This document shows, in pieces, positions 36,257 to 48,600 of a DNA stretch of 64,000 bases. The notes under the pieces were generated by a model. It was not told where the DNA came from. It saw nothing but the letters and a program-made list of their open reading frames with translations, and searched no databases. The stretch comes from Agelaius tricolor. Lineage: Eukaryota; Chordata; Aves; Passeriformes; Icteridae. A program made the position numbers and the translations under genes. The stretch covers positions 5,518,001-5,582,000 of the forward strand of contig JALJCS010000037.1 in the NCBI GenBank assembly GCA_023055355.1. The letters run 5' to 3'. How positions within the stretch are numbered: position 1 is the first letter of the stretch; each line of letters starts with the position of its first letter.

Positions 36257-37449
36257 TGTGGTGGTTTGACAGGAAATGTGTTTTCTGGGATGCTGTGGTG
36301 AGGCCAATGGATGTTCAGATTTTAATATTGGCACCTAAGGTGGCCATTGGGACATTGGATGTGCCTCTGAGAACACGGGGTTAAAAGCAGGGCTCTCCCC
36401 TGGGAGGCTCTCTTGGGTTCCGGTCAGGGAAAGGTTCAGATCTCCCCTGCCTGGCTGCGGGCTGGGCGGGGCAGGGGAAGCCCCCCAGCCCGGTGAGGAA
36501 GGCTGGGGCCTGGCCAGAAGGGAGGTGAAGGCCCCTGCAGGATGGAAGGGTGGAGGAGCACTGAGAGGCATCGGGCAGCCATCCCCACCCCCGCCCCCCC
36601 AGGAGAGATAGAGAGAGAGCTGGTGCCTGTTCTTGGCCGGGCGAGAAGGAGAAGAGGGGAGTGCAAGAAGGTGCCTGGCAGGGCAGCCATGGGAGTTCTG
36701 GACAGACAGAGCCTCAGATTTTTATGGAAAAATGCTAATCCTCCTGGAGTTGAATGAGAAGAGAGATATAGAGGAGATAAGAGGAAATGGGCCACGAGAG
36801 AAATAGAGAAGAATGCAGGTGGAAGAGATGATGGAGTAGCTTATGCTGGACTCTTTGAGTGTAGCCATGGACAGAGCCATGTTTCCTTGTGATACAGGGA
36901 CTGCATTCTAGGGGGAGGCAATGCCTCAGGACCAAGAGGGTTCGGTGTGGGTACCCCTTGGCCCCAGGGGGTGAAAAATATGGGGGGACAGATGTCCCAA
37001 AATTGAGACTGTGCCTTTTTGCAGTGGGACGAAGCATCCTTAAAAGTCGACCCTAGAAGCAGCTCTGGTCTGTGTTCAGTGGTGAGAGCAGTGGACATGA
37101 AAGGAAGAGGTCACCATTGGCACAAGAAGGACTCCTTCTCCTCTTGATGAACTGAGGATTGAGTATTCTGAAGGGTGGTGCTGGACCGAGAGTCGATGAT
37201 TTGGGGGATGTATTGTATTGGGAATTTGGGGAGGAGGAGGAGGAGATGTATTTGTGAAGTTTTCATTTTCCTTGTGTGTTTCTTTTTTTTTTTTTCTTTT
37301 CCTTTCCCTTGTAGTTTAGTTAATAATTATTTTTTTTTTTCCTAAGTGGGAGCCTGCTTTGCTTATTGCTGGTCACATCTCACAGCAGAAACCAGGGAGA
37401 GAGTATACTCATGGGGGCACTGGCATTGTCCCAGTGTCAAGCCATGACA
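36257..37449 (+). mobile_element. Solo ERVL-type LTR, 1,193 bp, TSD cacag
   Basis: It starts 'tgtggtggtttgacaggaaa' and ends 'gtgtcaagccatgaca', the same family as the LTR at 33,536-34,868 but in the opposite orientation. A perfect 5-bp duplication 'cacag' flanks it (36,252-36,256 and 37,450-37,454). The right duplicate lies at the start of CR1 sequence. It is shorter than its partner, mainly in the GC-rich middle. It is a solo LTR with no internal retroviral genes. Confidence 0.93.
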
Positions 37450-37834
37450 CACAGGCTGAGAGAATGAGGGCTGTTTAGCCTGGTGAAGAGAAGGTTGCAT
37501 GGAGACCTCACAACACCTTCCAATATCTGAAGGGAAGCAGGAGAGGGACTCTTCATTAGCAACTCTGGAGACAGGACAATGGGCAATGGCTTCAAAATGA
37601 AAGAGGGCAGGTTGAAATTAGATACTCGGAAGAAATTCTTCCCTGTGAGGGTGGTGAAGCACTGGCACAGAGAGCCTGGAGAAGTTATGGACACCCCAAC
37701 CTGGTGTTCAAGGCCAGGCTGGATGGGGCTCTGAGCAACCTGAGCAAGTAAAAGGTGTCCCCGCCCATGTCAGAGAACTAGATGGCCTTTAAGGTCTTTG
37801 TCTACCCCGGCCATTCTATGATCCTGTGATTCTG
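37450..37834 (+). mobile_element. CR1-type LINE 3' end
   Basis: It reads 'ggctgagagaatgagggctg', 'gaagagaaggttgcatggag', 'gaagaaattcttccctgtga' and ends near 'cattctatgatcctgtgatt', the typical CR1 3' terminus with its short ATTCTATGATC-type repeats, in sense orientation. The upstream LTR at 36,257-37,449 inserted at its left edge. No coding capacity remains. Confidence 0.88.
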
Positions 37835-38500
37835 CTGTGGTAGCGTTCAGGATGGAGCGTGTTCTGCATGTTGGCCATTTCCAATACACCATTGGTTCCA
37901 GGTGCCTTACACTAGCTTGCTCCCTGAAAATTCTGTCAGAATGAAGAACATCTCTATATATATTAGACACATAATAAATGAAGAAATGGGTTTGCACATT
38001 TGTCCACTAAGTTGTGGATGAGATTGCTGTGAAGTTTCATTTGGTTTTCTTGTTTGCTCATGAGGCCGACGGTCCTTGTGTCAGCTGCCTCAAAGGCAGC
38101 ATTTGCCTCCTCCGCCTCCCTTCTCCCTCCTGCCTCTTTCAATTTCTTTCCCTTGACAATTTAATGTCGTTTTCCCTTTCATACCTGAAAACCCCTGCAT
38201 GCTTCTGGGCTTTCTCCCTTTTCATACAGATCTTCTTCCACCCTTGACAATCCATACTTTTCATACCATAAGGGCCTGCCCTTCAGGCATAAAAGACTTT
38301 GATTCCTTATTATATCTATGGGAATTTAATTAATAGCTTCATGCCTTTTCATAGAAAGAGTAGGGAATTGATAGCTTGTTGCCTGAAGTACAGAAGGAAG
38401 AGAATGAAACATGAATCATGTGGAGTGGAAAAGTTGCTCTCTATTTTCTTCCAAGAACTACCCCAAAAGATGCAGGGGGTGATGAAGCCTGGCTAGATGA
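37835..38500. other. Low-copy stretch, nothing recognised
   Basis: No coding or repeat signature beyond short pyrimidine-rich runs (38,090-38,240). Confidence 0.45.
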
Positions 38501-41439
38501 GTTTCCCTTCTAATGGAAGGAAACAACCATGCCACTTCATACAAGTCAGTCCTATAGAAGAGAGAAATTCACTTCTGGGAAGATTGCAGGATTTGAATGC
38601 AGAGTCACACTCATCCTTTGTTGCTTTGTTGTCTGCTTTGAAGAGGGAAGTGACTAACACACAGTCCACTTTACAAACACATATGCTTCCCTCTTCTTCT
38701 GAGACCTCAGCACAGAGCCCTCTTTGGCATGGTACTTCAAGGTAAGAAGGAGCGGGCAGAGGGCACTGCGAACAGACAGCCGTTTGCAGGTTGTATAGGA
38801 AAGAGGACTGCCCCTTGAATGTGGTGCAAATACAAACTTCCACCAGTTTCAGGGGTACACTTCAGCCAAGCTTGTTGTCCTGGCACATTTTTTTCTCTGT
38901 GAAACGCTTTGCGGTATGATCTGGACGACAAGAGACGCAGAATACGGGGCTATGTAGTGCTGAGAAGGTAAGTGCCTGGCCCCAGTGTCTTTTGGCAGAA
39001 GCAGTGCACTAGAGCCGTTGGCTGCTGCCACAATGATCTGTGTGAGAAACAGATGCCTAATCCCCTCCGGGAGAGTAAAAGCAGGATTGGTTACAAGAGT
39101 CGAAGAGCACTGGGCTGGTGGCTGCCGCATACCAGCTGTAAAAGGAGCATGATTCTTACTGGCCTACCAACCAAACTCATGGTGGCAGTGGTAAGGATTA
39201 AAGTTCAGTGAGAGCTATTTGTGCCGCTACCTATGGCCCTTCTGTGGAAACAAATGTGCCTACCTTTAGGTTCCGAGATCCAGAGAACACAATGGTAGTT
39301 GCAGCGGAAAAGGGAAGGACAGAGTGCACTGGTGAGCTTGATGTTGCTTACACAGGGCAGGCAGAAGGTGCAGCCCAAGTCTCGCTTTTATTTCTAGAGC
39401 CTTTTTCTACGCAAACAGCTGCTGGATGTTTGCAACAAAGATGTGAATGTGAAAAAGTGAGGGCAGGTCTATGTGGGAAAGAAGATACAAAGCATTGTGC
39501 GCAGTTTAAAAGCTGTTTAGAAAAAAAAGGAGTTACTTTGAGAACATCTTCTGTCTTGACACTTCCACCTGTGTGATCTTTAGCTGCTTTGGACATGGCC
39601 ACAATGAAAGAATGTGAAAATATTTGCGCTGCCAATGTCAGTTTGCACAGGAAAGAGGGTAGGTTGGCAAATGCCTTCTGTCCTGGCATATCTGTCAGTC
39701 AGAAGTGCAGCTGAAAACGCTTGGCTGTAGCGATAGTCTCTGTCACTTTGAGAGAATGTGCTGATGCACGTATATGTATCATTGAGAAAGTACGTGAGAA
39801 TCGCTAGTATGTTTCGTTTGGTTGACAGACTGCAAAGGGACCGTTATGGCCAGCACTGCCTTTTTGTTGTAGGACTTTTTCTTTGAGAGCAGCCGCTGGA
39901 CATTTTGAAGCGGTTTGGGATCTTCAAGCATTCGAGTGGTACCTAGATGGTACCTAGATCTTGAGGGAAAGTGCATATCTCCAGGAAGCTGAATGCAGTT
40001 CAGTGGGTGCAAGTTACATGTTGAGCAGCTGATGGCCCAGAAAACTTTCTAAAATGAAGAGGCCATGCTGCAATTGCCTGTTATTTTGAAGCTTCTAAAC
40101 TGTGCAGCCAACAATGAAATGATTCTTCTTCCTTCTCTGCTACATGCAGGATCCCATTCTGTCAGTACCCGAGAGCCAGGATCCACAGTGGAGCTCTTGT
40201 CCCTACACTGCTCCCACACGAACGGGGCTGGGCTAGAAAAGTGCTTGTCTTTTTCCTGGGCACTGTCAGCACTCTTCTAAATAACCACACCACAGCATTG
40301 TCAACTCACAAAACCAGGACACGCACCGAGCCCAGCTCACAACCACCCCCAGGACCCAGCCAAGTCAGAAACGTCCCTGCTCTTCAATCAACTGTGTCAG
40401 GACAAAAAGATTTCACCGATCTTCCCCTTCCAAGTGGATACTCTTCTTTGCCCCACACTCAAAGGCTGACACCAGATCTTCTGCCCTAACAAACTTTTTC
40501 TCTCTCACAGAGTCTGGTAACAAACTTGAAAATGTTGGCCGAGCTCGCAAAACTGTTGGTGGAGAAAGCTCTTTGCTGCCTACAATTTCAATTGCACCCA
40601 TCAAACTATAAACGCACACCCTGCTATCGCCACTTTCCTTCTCAGCTCTAGGTACCACCGTAAGCCTTCAATCTCTCAGAGTCAGGATCCAAATGGGATG
40701 GCACCAGGGACTGCTCACACAGTCCCTAAAGCTACAAGGAACAAAAACCTGTCCTGCAGAGGCCTGGCCTGGCCTCTGCATTGCCACTGACAGTTCAACA
40801 ACTCGAACCCAGAGAACTGCCTATTGGGAAAAGCCTTTCAATTCACTGAGACCACCCAAAGAGGCCACCCAAACTTTGCCAAAGGGAGGAGGAACTAGAA
40901 GCCCATCTCAAAAGAAATGGCATCCCCTCCTCCAAAATCCAAAGCATCCAGGGCCTGATCCTCTACAAAGGTGTCAGACCACTGTTATTGGGCATTACCT
41001 GTGCGGGGCACTAGCTAGGCTGCACACCAAGACCCAGCGCAGCTCTTTACCTTGTCCAAAAGAAGTGTGCTGGCAGAATTTCAAGAAGGCTGCCTTGAGA
41101 AAGTGGAAAACACATGCCAAATGGATCCTTGCAGGAAGGAGACTGCCTTCCAAAGATGGATACCGACTCCATGATTGTACAAATTGAGTCAGTGCTTCCA
41201 CACCAAATATGCCAGCATAGAAAGTTGCTGCCGCCCTTAAGCTGCACGACACAGCTTCTTATCTGCACCTCCAACATTGGGGCTAAGTTCTTTCCTTCCC
41301 ATGAGAAAGCATTGCTGTTCTCCTTCAGGAACTTACTGAGCAAAAGTTGCATACCACGTCCGGTACTGACTCTGTCCAACAATGGCTCCTACACAGAAAG
41401 GACCAGGACAGAAATGTCTTGCTGTACTATACCTTCCCA

Positions 41440-42720
41440 TGATACCTTATCATCAGCCCTACCAACATTGCCACCATATCTTTTACTTCCCAAGCAAGGA
41501 AAGGCACTCCAAGTCACTTGGCTTTGCCTTGCCTCCAGTACCATGCCTAGTTTTCCTAGCCTACCCTACCCTAGCTTTGCTTGCTTGCCTATGTCTGCCT
41601 TGCCTAGCCCTTCCAATAACTTCCTGGCTTTGCTTTGCCTTGTCTACCACTCTTTGCCTTGCCTTCCATGCAGGTAAGGCAATGCAAAGCAAGTGTAGGC
41701 AATTGTAGGCAAGTCAAGGGACAGGTTGGCAAGACTGAAGCCGTGAGGGGAAAGCAAATGGAGTGGTAGGTGAGACAAGTGCCAGAAGTTAGAGGCAAGG
41801 CTGGGCATAGGAGGTAATGGTAACCGGAAGGGCTAGGCAAGGCCAAGCCCTGTAGGAAAACTGCAGGCAGGTCAAATGTGAGGCATGGGTATGCAAGGGA
41901 ATGCAAAGCAATGGAGAATGAGCAGGGCATGGCAAGGAAACTGGTTGGTTGCCCAAAGCAAGGCAAGTAGCAGGTCCATTCAAAGATTGCTGGTACACAA
42001 AAGCGGCCCGGACCGACCGCTCTGTCCAGCCTTGATCTTGCATGGGTCATGTCTAATCTGCACCTAAGACACTTGGGTTGCCTGCTTTCTTTTGTATGCA
42101 AAAGAACTGTCATTCTGCCCCTGAAGCCCAAGGGTGAAAGATGAACTTTGTGTCCAAAATTCAAGACATGGAAGCATAGATGTCAGAAGAAAGCTGTCAG
42201 GACAGATAGGTGTGCTTGCACGTGGCCTCCTCCAGGCTTCTTCTCACAAGCTCCTGAAACGCTGGGCCTTGAGAAAAAAAAAGCCAGTGGAAGCCTGGAG
42301 AATCCTAGGAGAAGCAGGCAGGGCAATGCCTGTTGAAGAGATTCCACAAAAAGAGAGGTGGTGAATTCCAGGTGGGGGACTGGTGAGCAAGGTAATGCAA
42401 GGCAAGGAAGGGGTTCAAGGACAAGGCCAGACAAGTGGTGGCTTTGCCAGGCAGGGCAAAAGAGAGGGAGACAAGGCAATAAGAGTCCGAGAAGGAGAAG
42501 GAAATGAAAGATTGGAGCTGGACAAATGGGAAGGAAAAGAAGGATAGGTGAGCAAGTCAATACAAGGCACTGGGTTGCTATGAAGGGCAAGGGAAGGACA
42601 TGCATGGGTCAGGAAGGCAAGGGAAAAGAAAGGAATTGTCAGCAATGACAAGGAAATGCAAGATTGGGTAGGAAAGGCAAGGCAATGTGGGGGAGGGATA
42701 GGCAACACAATGGGTATCTT
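41440..42720. repeat. Strand-switching GGCAA/TTGCC-rich degenerate block
   Basis: From about 41,440 to 41,672 the plus strand is rich in TTGCC, CTTGC and CCTAGC words. From about 41,673 to 42,720 it is rich in the complementary GGCAA, GCAAGG and CAAGGCAA words. The switch point reads 'gccttccatgcaggtaaggc'. The word 'ggaagggctaggcaaggc' occurs at about 41,827 and in inverted form at about 41,598. The block is therefore an imperfect inverted repeat built on a pentamer-like motif. The 186- and 179-codon frames in it arise from the biased composition and are not called as genes. Confidence 0.6.
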
Positions 42721-42802
42721 AACAGGAAATGTCCATGCACAGCAAGGCCGAAGGAGAAGTGGTAGAGAGGTCAAGGTGGGAAATAGGTGAGTGTGTGCAG
42801 CT

Positions 42803-42869
42803 AAGAAAGAAAGAAAGAAAGTGCGTAGCTCTCGTGTGTGTGTGTGCGACTGTGTGTGTGTGTGTGAGT
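42803..42869. repeat. Short (GAAA)n and (TG)n microsatellites
   Basis: About four to five GAAA units at 42,805-42,823 are followed, after a short spacer, by interrupted TG runs at 42,834-42,869. Confidence 0.9.
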
Positions 42870-43474
42870 GAAGTTTGCAGGATGTAAAGCAAAGAAAGGT
42901 GTCTCTTGATTGTGGAGTGAATGGATGTTTTTGAACGTAAGTGGCAAGGTCCAAGCAACCTTTTCATCCTGGTACATCTGTGTGTGTGAGACATAGTCAG
43001 AAACGTCTCCTTTTAGATTCAGACTGCAAGCAGGACATAGAATGTGACTGTGTGAATAGCTGAGCAGGAAAGCACATCACATCAGCATGTGGGACTCCAG
43101 CAATATGGCAATGCACTCAGCTGAGAAGCAAAGTGCAATGCCTCGGTGTGTGCTCTGAAAATAAAAGGCTGCAAGGAAAAAGCAAGGGGACAGGCCAGTG
43201 AAATCTTTCTGTCCTGGCACACTGAGCTGTTTGAAGGTGAACCGCTGTTTGGTTTCACTAAGGACTCGGAGACATGGAGAGGATGTGCTTGTCCATGTAG
43301 CTGAGAAGGAAAGTGAGAAGCACCGGTACGTTTGGCAGAGTTTGTAGGCTGCGAGGAGAAAGTGACGGCCAGGCCTGGCTTTTGGCTGTGGCACTTGTTG
43401 CAAGGAAGAAGCTGCCGGATGGTTAAGCTTTTGGGGATCTGCAAGAGTGAAAGACTACGCTGGTACCTCATCAA

Positions 43475-45550
43475 ACTAATGCTTGTTGATCATCTGGCTG
43501 AATCTATGACATAAACCAGAAGTGAAATTTCCCCCCATTTCCCTCAGTTTTTTCACCTTTTCATCCAACAGCCTGGGCCTTTTTGAAGCTGCTGTCAAAC
43601 GCCTTGCCTTGGAAGCTAGAAGTATCTCAGTTCACCTGCTAAGAAACAGGGAAAAGAGCTCAAGTCAATTTCAGAATTGCCCTGAGCAGAGCTGGTGTTT
43701 CGGTACCGTAAATTTCCATTGCGAATATGTGCAAAAATCACCATTTTATTAGGCAAACATTTGAAATACACTAGCAGCTTCATCTTCTTGTCGCTGCAGT
43801 CCTTGGAAGTTTTGCTATTTACTGAAACAGGAAACAGGTCAAACACGAGAAGCTTAAGAATCCAAGCTCACTGCCATTGTACAAATAGCACAAACTTGAT
43901 GAATTCAAGTTACCATTGTAACCTACAGAATGGCTCTATTCAAGAAAATGGATGTGTCGTCCTTCACGGGGGCAGAAAACCTTTCTACCACGTGAACTCT
44001 GCGAGTAATCCATCATGCCTCAGTGTGCTGTGGCTGCTCAGAGAGCTACACGATGGGTCTCTTTGCCTATGGCACTCTCAGGGCTCAAAGCTGCACATAA
44101 ACTCCCCCTCCTTACAGACACGCTAGTAAAGCCCACTGAAAATGCCGTTCTCCAGACAGCTTACTGAAACCAGCTAGGAGTTCCCAGCATCACGCTGGGC
44201 ACTTCTGTCCACAGATGGCTTTGCTTTTAATGAATCCAGAACAGAGCTGCGTTTTTCTAGTCTTTAGCTTTACTAAGGTATTTGATGTAACATGGCGTGA
44301 AAAAATCTGTTTCGACAATGATAATAACAGAGGGGATAATGTACCTTTTGCTGCTATCTTCTTTTGCTGCTCCATTTTGCTTGCTTTGTTATTGCTTTCT
44401 GTCAAAGAAACGCCAGCAAAATCCCTCATCAAGTCCTGCTGTGAAGACAGACTGCCAGAAAGGTAGAGAAACTTTGAACCTTTCCAAGACCCTTGTAGCA
44501 CATGTCTTGGTCAAGCTTGGTATGCAGATCCTTTCTTCCAGCAGGACTTTTTTGCACCGTTAGCGCACATTGAACTGAATCCAGTACAAAAGCAGTGACT
44601 AGAGGAACTTTTCTTTTCATTGGAATGGTGATAAAAATGCATATCAAATAAAAGCATTTTAGAGCAGCAGGAAGATTTTCTATGTAGCTAGCAAATCATA
44701 AAAAGATGCATATTTACCGGTGGGGTTCCTCTCGGAATTTCAAAGAATTCCAGACAGAAAACACAGCTTAGTAAACTGCAAATCTAAATCACAGTATCTA
44801 GAAAGGTGACATGAAAAAGAGCAAGAGGAAGAAAACCAAAAAGAAAACCAAAGGAAGCCAGAAATAAGGCACAACCTCTCCTCCTTCTCCGCTTACTACA
44901 GTACCTTAGAAGTACCTGTGAGTGTCCTAACAGTCACATAAGTAGAAAACTGTGCCAAGAACAATTGTGGAAACTGGAAAACCGTGCTATCCCAACAGAA
45001 ACATAGGGTTTGCTTTCACGACGATTAAATCTGCATGCAATGCGTACGGTAAGGGTATGTTTTGTATGTTCAAAAACAATTCAAAAATATTTCCAAATTG
45101 AAGGGGCTGCTTTTTATTTCTTTTGAATTACTTGGCTAAATATGGTGCACGTTAAAATACTGCAGAGATGTGGTTCATTTTACAGATGCCAACTGCAAAG
45201 GAGGGAAGCATTTTGTGTGCTTAAGAAAGTCAAGTATTGGAGAGTGCTTTTGTTACTTCTTTAGAAGGTTAGAATATGCGTAAAAGATGCTAGCTGGGGA
45301 CTTACAATTAATGAATTATTTACTGTCAGTAGGTCAAATGACATTAGCTTTCTAAAAGGAAAAGGAGTCTTATCCCACGTGCCAATGTTAAAGTAGATTA
45401 ATAAGCCTTCAGCAGAATATGGATATGAAGAGGGATATGACATGAAAGGGTAAGCAACACTGGTGACAGCAAAAGGCTTACCTGCTTCACACAAATACAG
45501 GAGATAAAATACTGTTTTTTCACAAACATTGCTATCCAGAGCTTTCCTTG
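43475..45550. other. Low-copy stretch, nothing recognised
   Basis: Mixed-composition sequence. Open frames up to 143 codons (43,695-44,126, plus strand) carry no recognisable motif. No RNA gene or mobile element end was seen. Confidence 0.4.
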
Positions 45551-45559
45551 AAAAGTTTC

Positions 45560-45672
45560 ACTGCCAATCATGACAGTAAAATTCTGAGTGACAGTAAAAT
45601 TCACTCTATCATGAATAAAATTTACTCAATCATGACAGCAAAATTTGCTCAATGATGAGTAAAATTCTTAGT
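45560..45672. repeat. Minisatellite, about 22-bp imperfect unit, 5 copies
   Basis: Five imperfect repeats of the form 'tgacagtaaaattctgag(tca)' lie in tandem (for example 'tgacagtaaaattcactc', 'tgaataaaatttactcaa', 'tgacagcaaaatttgctc', 'tgagtaaaattc'). Each carries a TAAAATT core. Confidence 0.75.
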
Positions 45673-48600
45673 GTAAGCCAAGTACCTTAAGCAAAGGGTA
45701 GCTCAAGCATAACTGGCATTTGATGTCAACAAAGGCAACTTGGCCTGCACGTGTCACATCTACTGCATTCAAAAGCTTACTCTGTCTCAGATTCCTTTTG
45801 AGGGATACCAAGGCAAGCCGTTAAACTGCATGAAAATGATGACTTAAAGGAGGATATATTAGAAGCATAGAATAATGGTTAATGTTCTTTTCCTTCCAAC
45901 TGCTTTGTTTGCCCGTTTAAATTTTTTAAGTCCTTCCTGGTATCACCGTGGTAGCAGTGCAGCAAGTGTTTGGTTGTAAGCTGTCCATATTGCCAGCTTC
46001 TGGACTGCCTTCAGAAAACTTCCCACTGGTTTTGTATAGAAATCACAAGCAGTAGAGATGACAAAGACTGCAGAAACCTTCTCATCTCCTTCTAGAGCAG
46101 GAGCGTGTCTTTGACCCACTCTTAACTAGACAACTTTCATCAGTCATGAGAGAGTCTCATGTTCAAGAGCTAAGCAATGACAGCTGTAAATGACAAAAAG
46201 CACACTGATATTTTCTTGGGACTCCAGCACAGAGCAATGAAGGAGCTTGAATTCACCTTCTTGGAAAGTTTTAAAATGCACATGAAGTTTAGGAGAGGAG
46301 CTAAGCCATGGTAACTTTTGTTGAGTATGTCTGCGTAGACAGAGTTTCCATCACCGCAGAAGGAAGGAATGTCATTTAACCCACATAATCATCTCTAGCT
46401 GCTAAGATGCGCTTACTGCAGATTATCCGCAACATATTTTACAGGGTGAGCTTTTATGTGTAATCCCTGAGTAACATTCCAGAGAGAAGTATTTTGGAGG
46501 GGGGGAAAGCCCAACTCTTAACTGTTTCAAATAATGGTTACATTTGAAAGTCAAAAAAGATGTAAAACCTTTCTTTCCTAGACCTATTACCAGCACAAAC
46601 TGTACCAGAATTTACGACGCTTTTATTATGGCAGCATAACTCTACCGTGGACGCTCTCGCTCTGGACTATTCCTTAAGAAACAAAGTCCCCGAGAGAACT
46701 AAAACAAAATTAGCCAAAAATATTGGGCTGGATGATTTCAAAGGCTATGTACTAAAGGCCAAACACTTGTAATAATAGTAATGAGTGGACTAAAAGTTAA
46801 AGCATTACTCGGTTCAAAGATATCTTGTTCTCACAGAAGACTGTAAAAAAACTCTATTTTTCTGGGTCTGTTTTGTGCATTTAGATGTACCTTCTACTCC
46901 TTTCCACTGTATGCGAATGTTTATGACAAGGTTGGAGGACCTCATGTAACCTTCTAGAAGTAAAGAAAGACAAGCCAGTCAAGAAAGGCAAAATTGTTAA
47001 TGGCAGGTGGAAAGAGGGAGGCCAAGAATAGAAAACAAAAGAACAGTAATAATTAAACGCCCTCCCTGTCTTCTGTGAAAAGGAAAGGCACAGACAAGAA
47101 AGAACAACTGCAAAATTCTCACGAGAAAAACGCCCTTTATCTGGCTCAAGTATTTTGTGCTACATTTCTTGCTGTTTTCTCATGCCAAACATCTTAACCA
47201 TTGAAGGTGTCCCTTTTCTCTTTCTGGAATACAGCTAGGAAGATGGCTGTGTCATTGCTGTCAAGCTGTTATTCTCAGAGGTGTCCAGTTGAAAGTCCTA
47301 GATGAACTGCTTTGCTCTGTCTCTTTAATATGGCATGACTTAACCACTTACAGTTTCAGCAGCTGAACTTGCCCAGCCCTACAATTCTTTAATCTTTGAA
47401 TGGTTATATTAGCTCCTTGGCACCTGGCATTTGTAAGTCCATGCAACTGTGCAGAATTTGCACGATGAGATGATGCCAAATGAGTCATGGCAGTAGATTA
47501 ACTAGGACATGCAAAGCAGAGAGGAGGGAATGAGAGCACAAGAAGAGGGTACAATCTCCTTTTTTTCTGCAACAGGGCTAACACCGTAGAAATCAAAAGG
47601 AACACAAATCCTCCTAGGGGTAGTTCTTGCAAAAAACAAAGACTTCTTTTTGTGTTCACAGATCACAGCAAAATGCGGATGACAAAACCAGGCCATTAAG
47701 TCACATCCAGTATGAAGCAGTATGAAAGAGGAAAGCAGCTGAGAGCGTCAACCCTGCTGAGTAGTCTCAGTATTCTTCTCGACATTAGCAGAAATTTGAA
47801 ATGAGTCTCTGAAAATTACAAAGGAGGCAGAAGAAAAGGGAGCAATGACTCCCCTGGCCTAGTGTTTCCTAACAGGGATCTTCAAAATGTAAAGATTGTA
47901 TCATCCTTTCAACTGAAGGAAGGTATTAAAACAACAGGGAGGAAATGGCATCACATGCTAGAAAGACTCTGGGCAGTGTACTTCTAGACAGAAAGGCCAC
48001 TGATGGAAAACCGACTAAACTGGCACCAATGCAGCAGCGTTGTATTAAAGCCCAAAAATACCCACCGCTTCACTCTTTGCCATTCCGTTCATATGGACAC
48101 AGCAGCTCTGCAACATTCCTACTGATCATCTCCTTGGCAAACTGGGAGTGAGGGTCCCTAGTGATGCAGAGTCCCCAGGCAAGTGCAGAGGGGAGCTGCT
48201 TTTTTGCAAAAACCAGGCTTTTGAAGCACTCAGGCCTTTATCAGTTCCATAGCTTTAAGCCATAACAAAATTCATTCAACCAACCATCATACGCCACGCT
48301 GTGAACACGTGACCATTCTAGAACTTGTTGATCTACCTCTGATTCAGCGGCCTCACCTTCCCATAGTCCTTTTCTACTTAGCCTCAGCCCAAGGCCTTCC
48401 TTTTGTAAGCTTCTACCTATATGCAGCAGCAAAACTCTACTTTCTTCCGTGCCAAGAGTTTAGGTAGATGATTTGCATCTGCCCTTCCGGTGAAACATAA
48501 TAGGGAGAGAAAATCCTGTCGGAAATGTTCAGTCATTCAGTTTTTTAGACAGGCCAAATCAAAAGAAAAGCAAGCTATAGGATTGTGTACTTGCTCTTAC

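Larger units (their letters stand above)
38700..43460. repeat. Field of old, degenerate tandem-like repeats
   Basis: Several short motifs recur at irregular distances. 'TGTCCTGGCA(C/T)A' is seen near 38,877, 39,680 and 43,210, with a variant near 42,967 and inverted copies near 40,391. 'gctgagaagg' followed by 'aagtg' is seen near 38,958 and 43,302. The peptide-free, patchy similarity suggests a heavily decayed repeat array. The inverted copy near 40,385-40,425 also resembles part of the 429-bp satellite unit ('aactgt...accgatctt'), so the two may be related. Exact unit length cannot be determined by eye. Open frames of 100-187 codons here look incidental. Confidence 0.45.

Noticed and set aside
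41114..42954. Frames of 108-187 codons in the GGCAA/TTGCC block
   Set aside because: Leucine/proline or lysine/glycine bias follows from the pentamer-like composition; no domain or splice structure.
45485..45560. Possible minus-strand exon ending at CAG|GTAAGC (45,485)
   Set aside because: The donor is good, but the open stretch is short, upstream sequence is a minisatellite, and no convincing acceptor was found.
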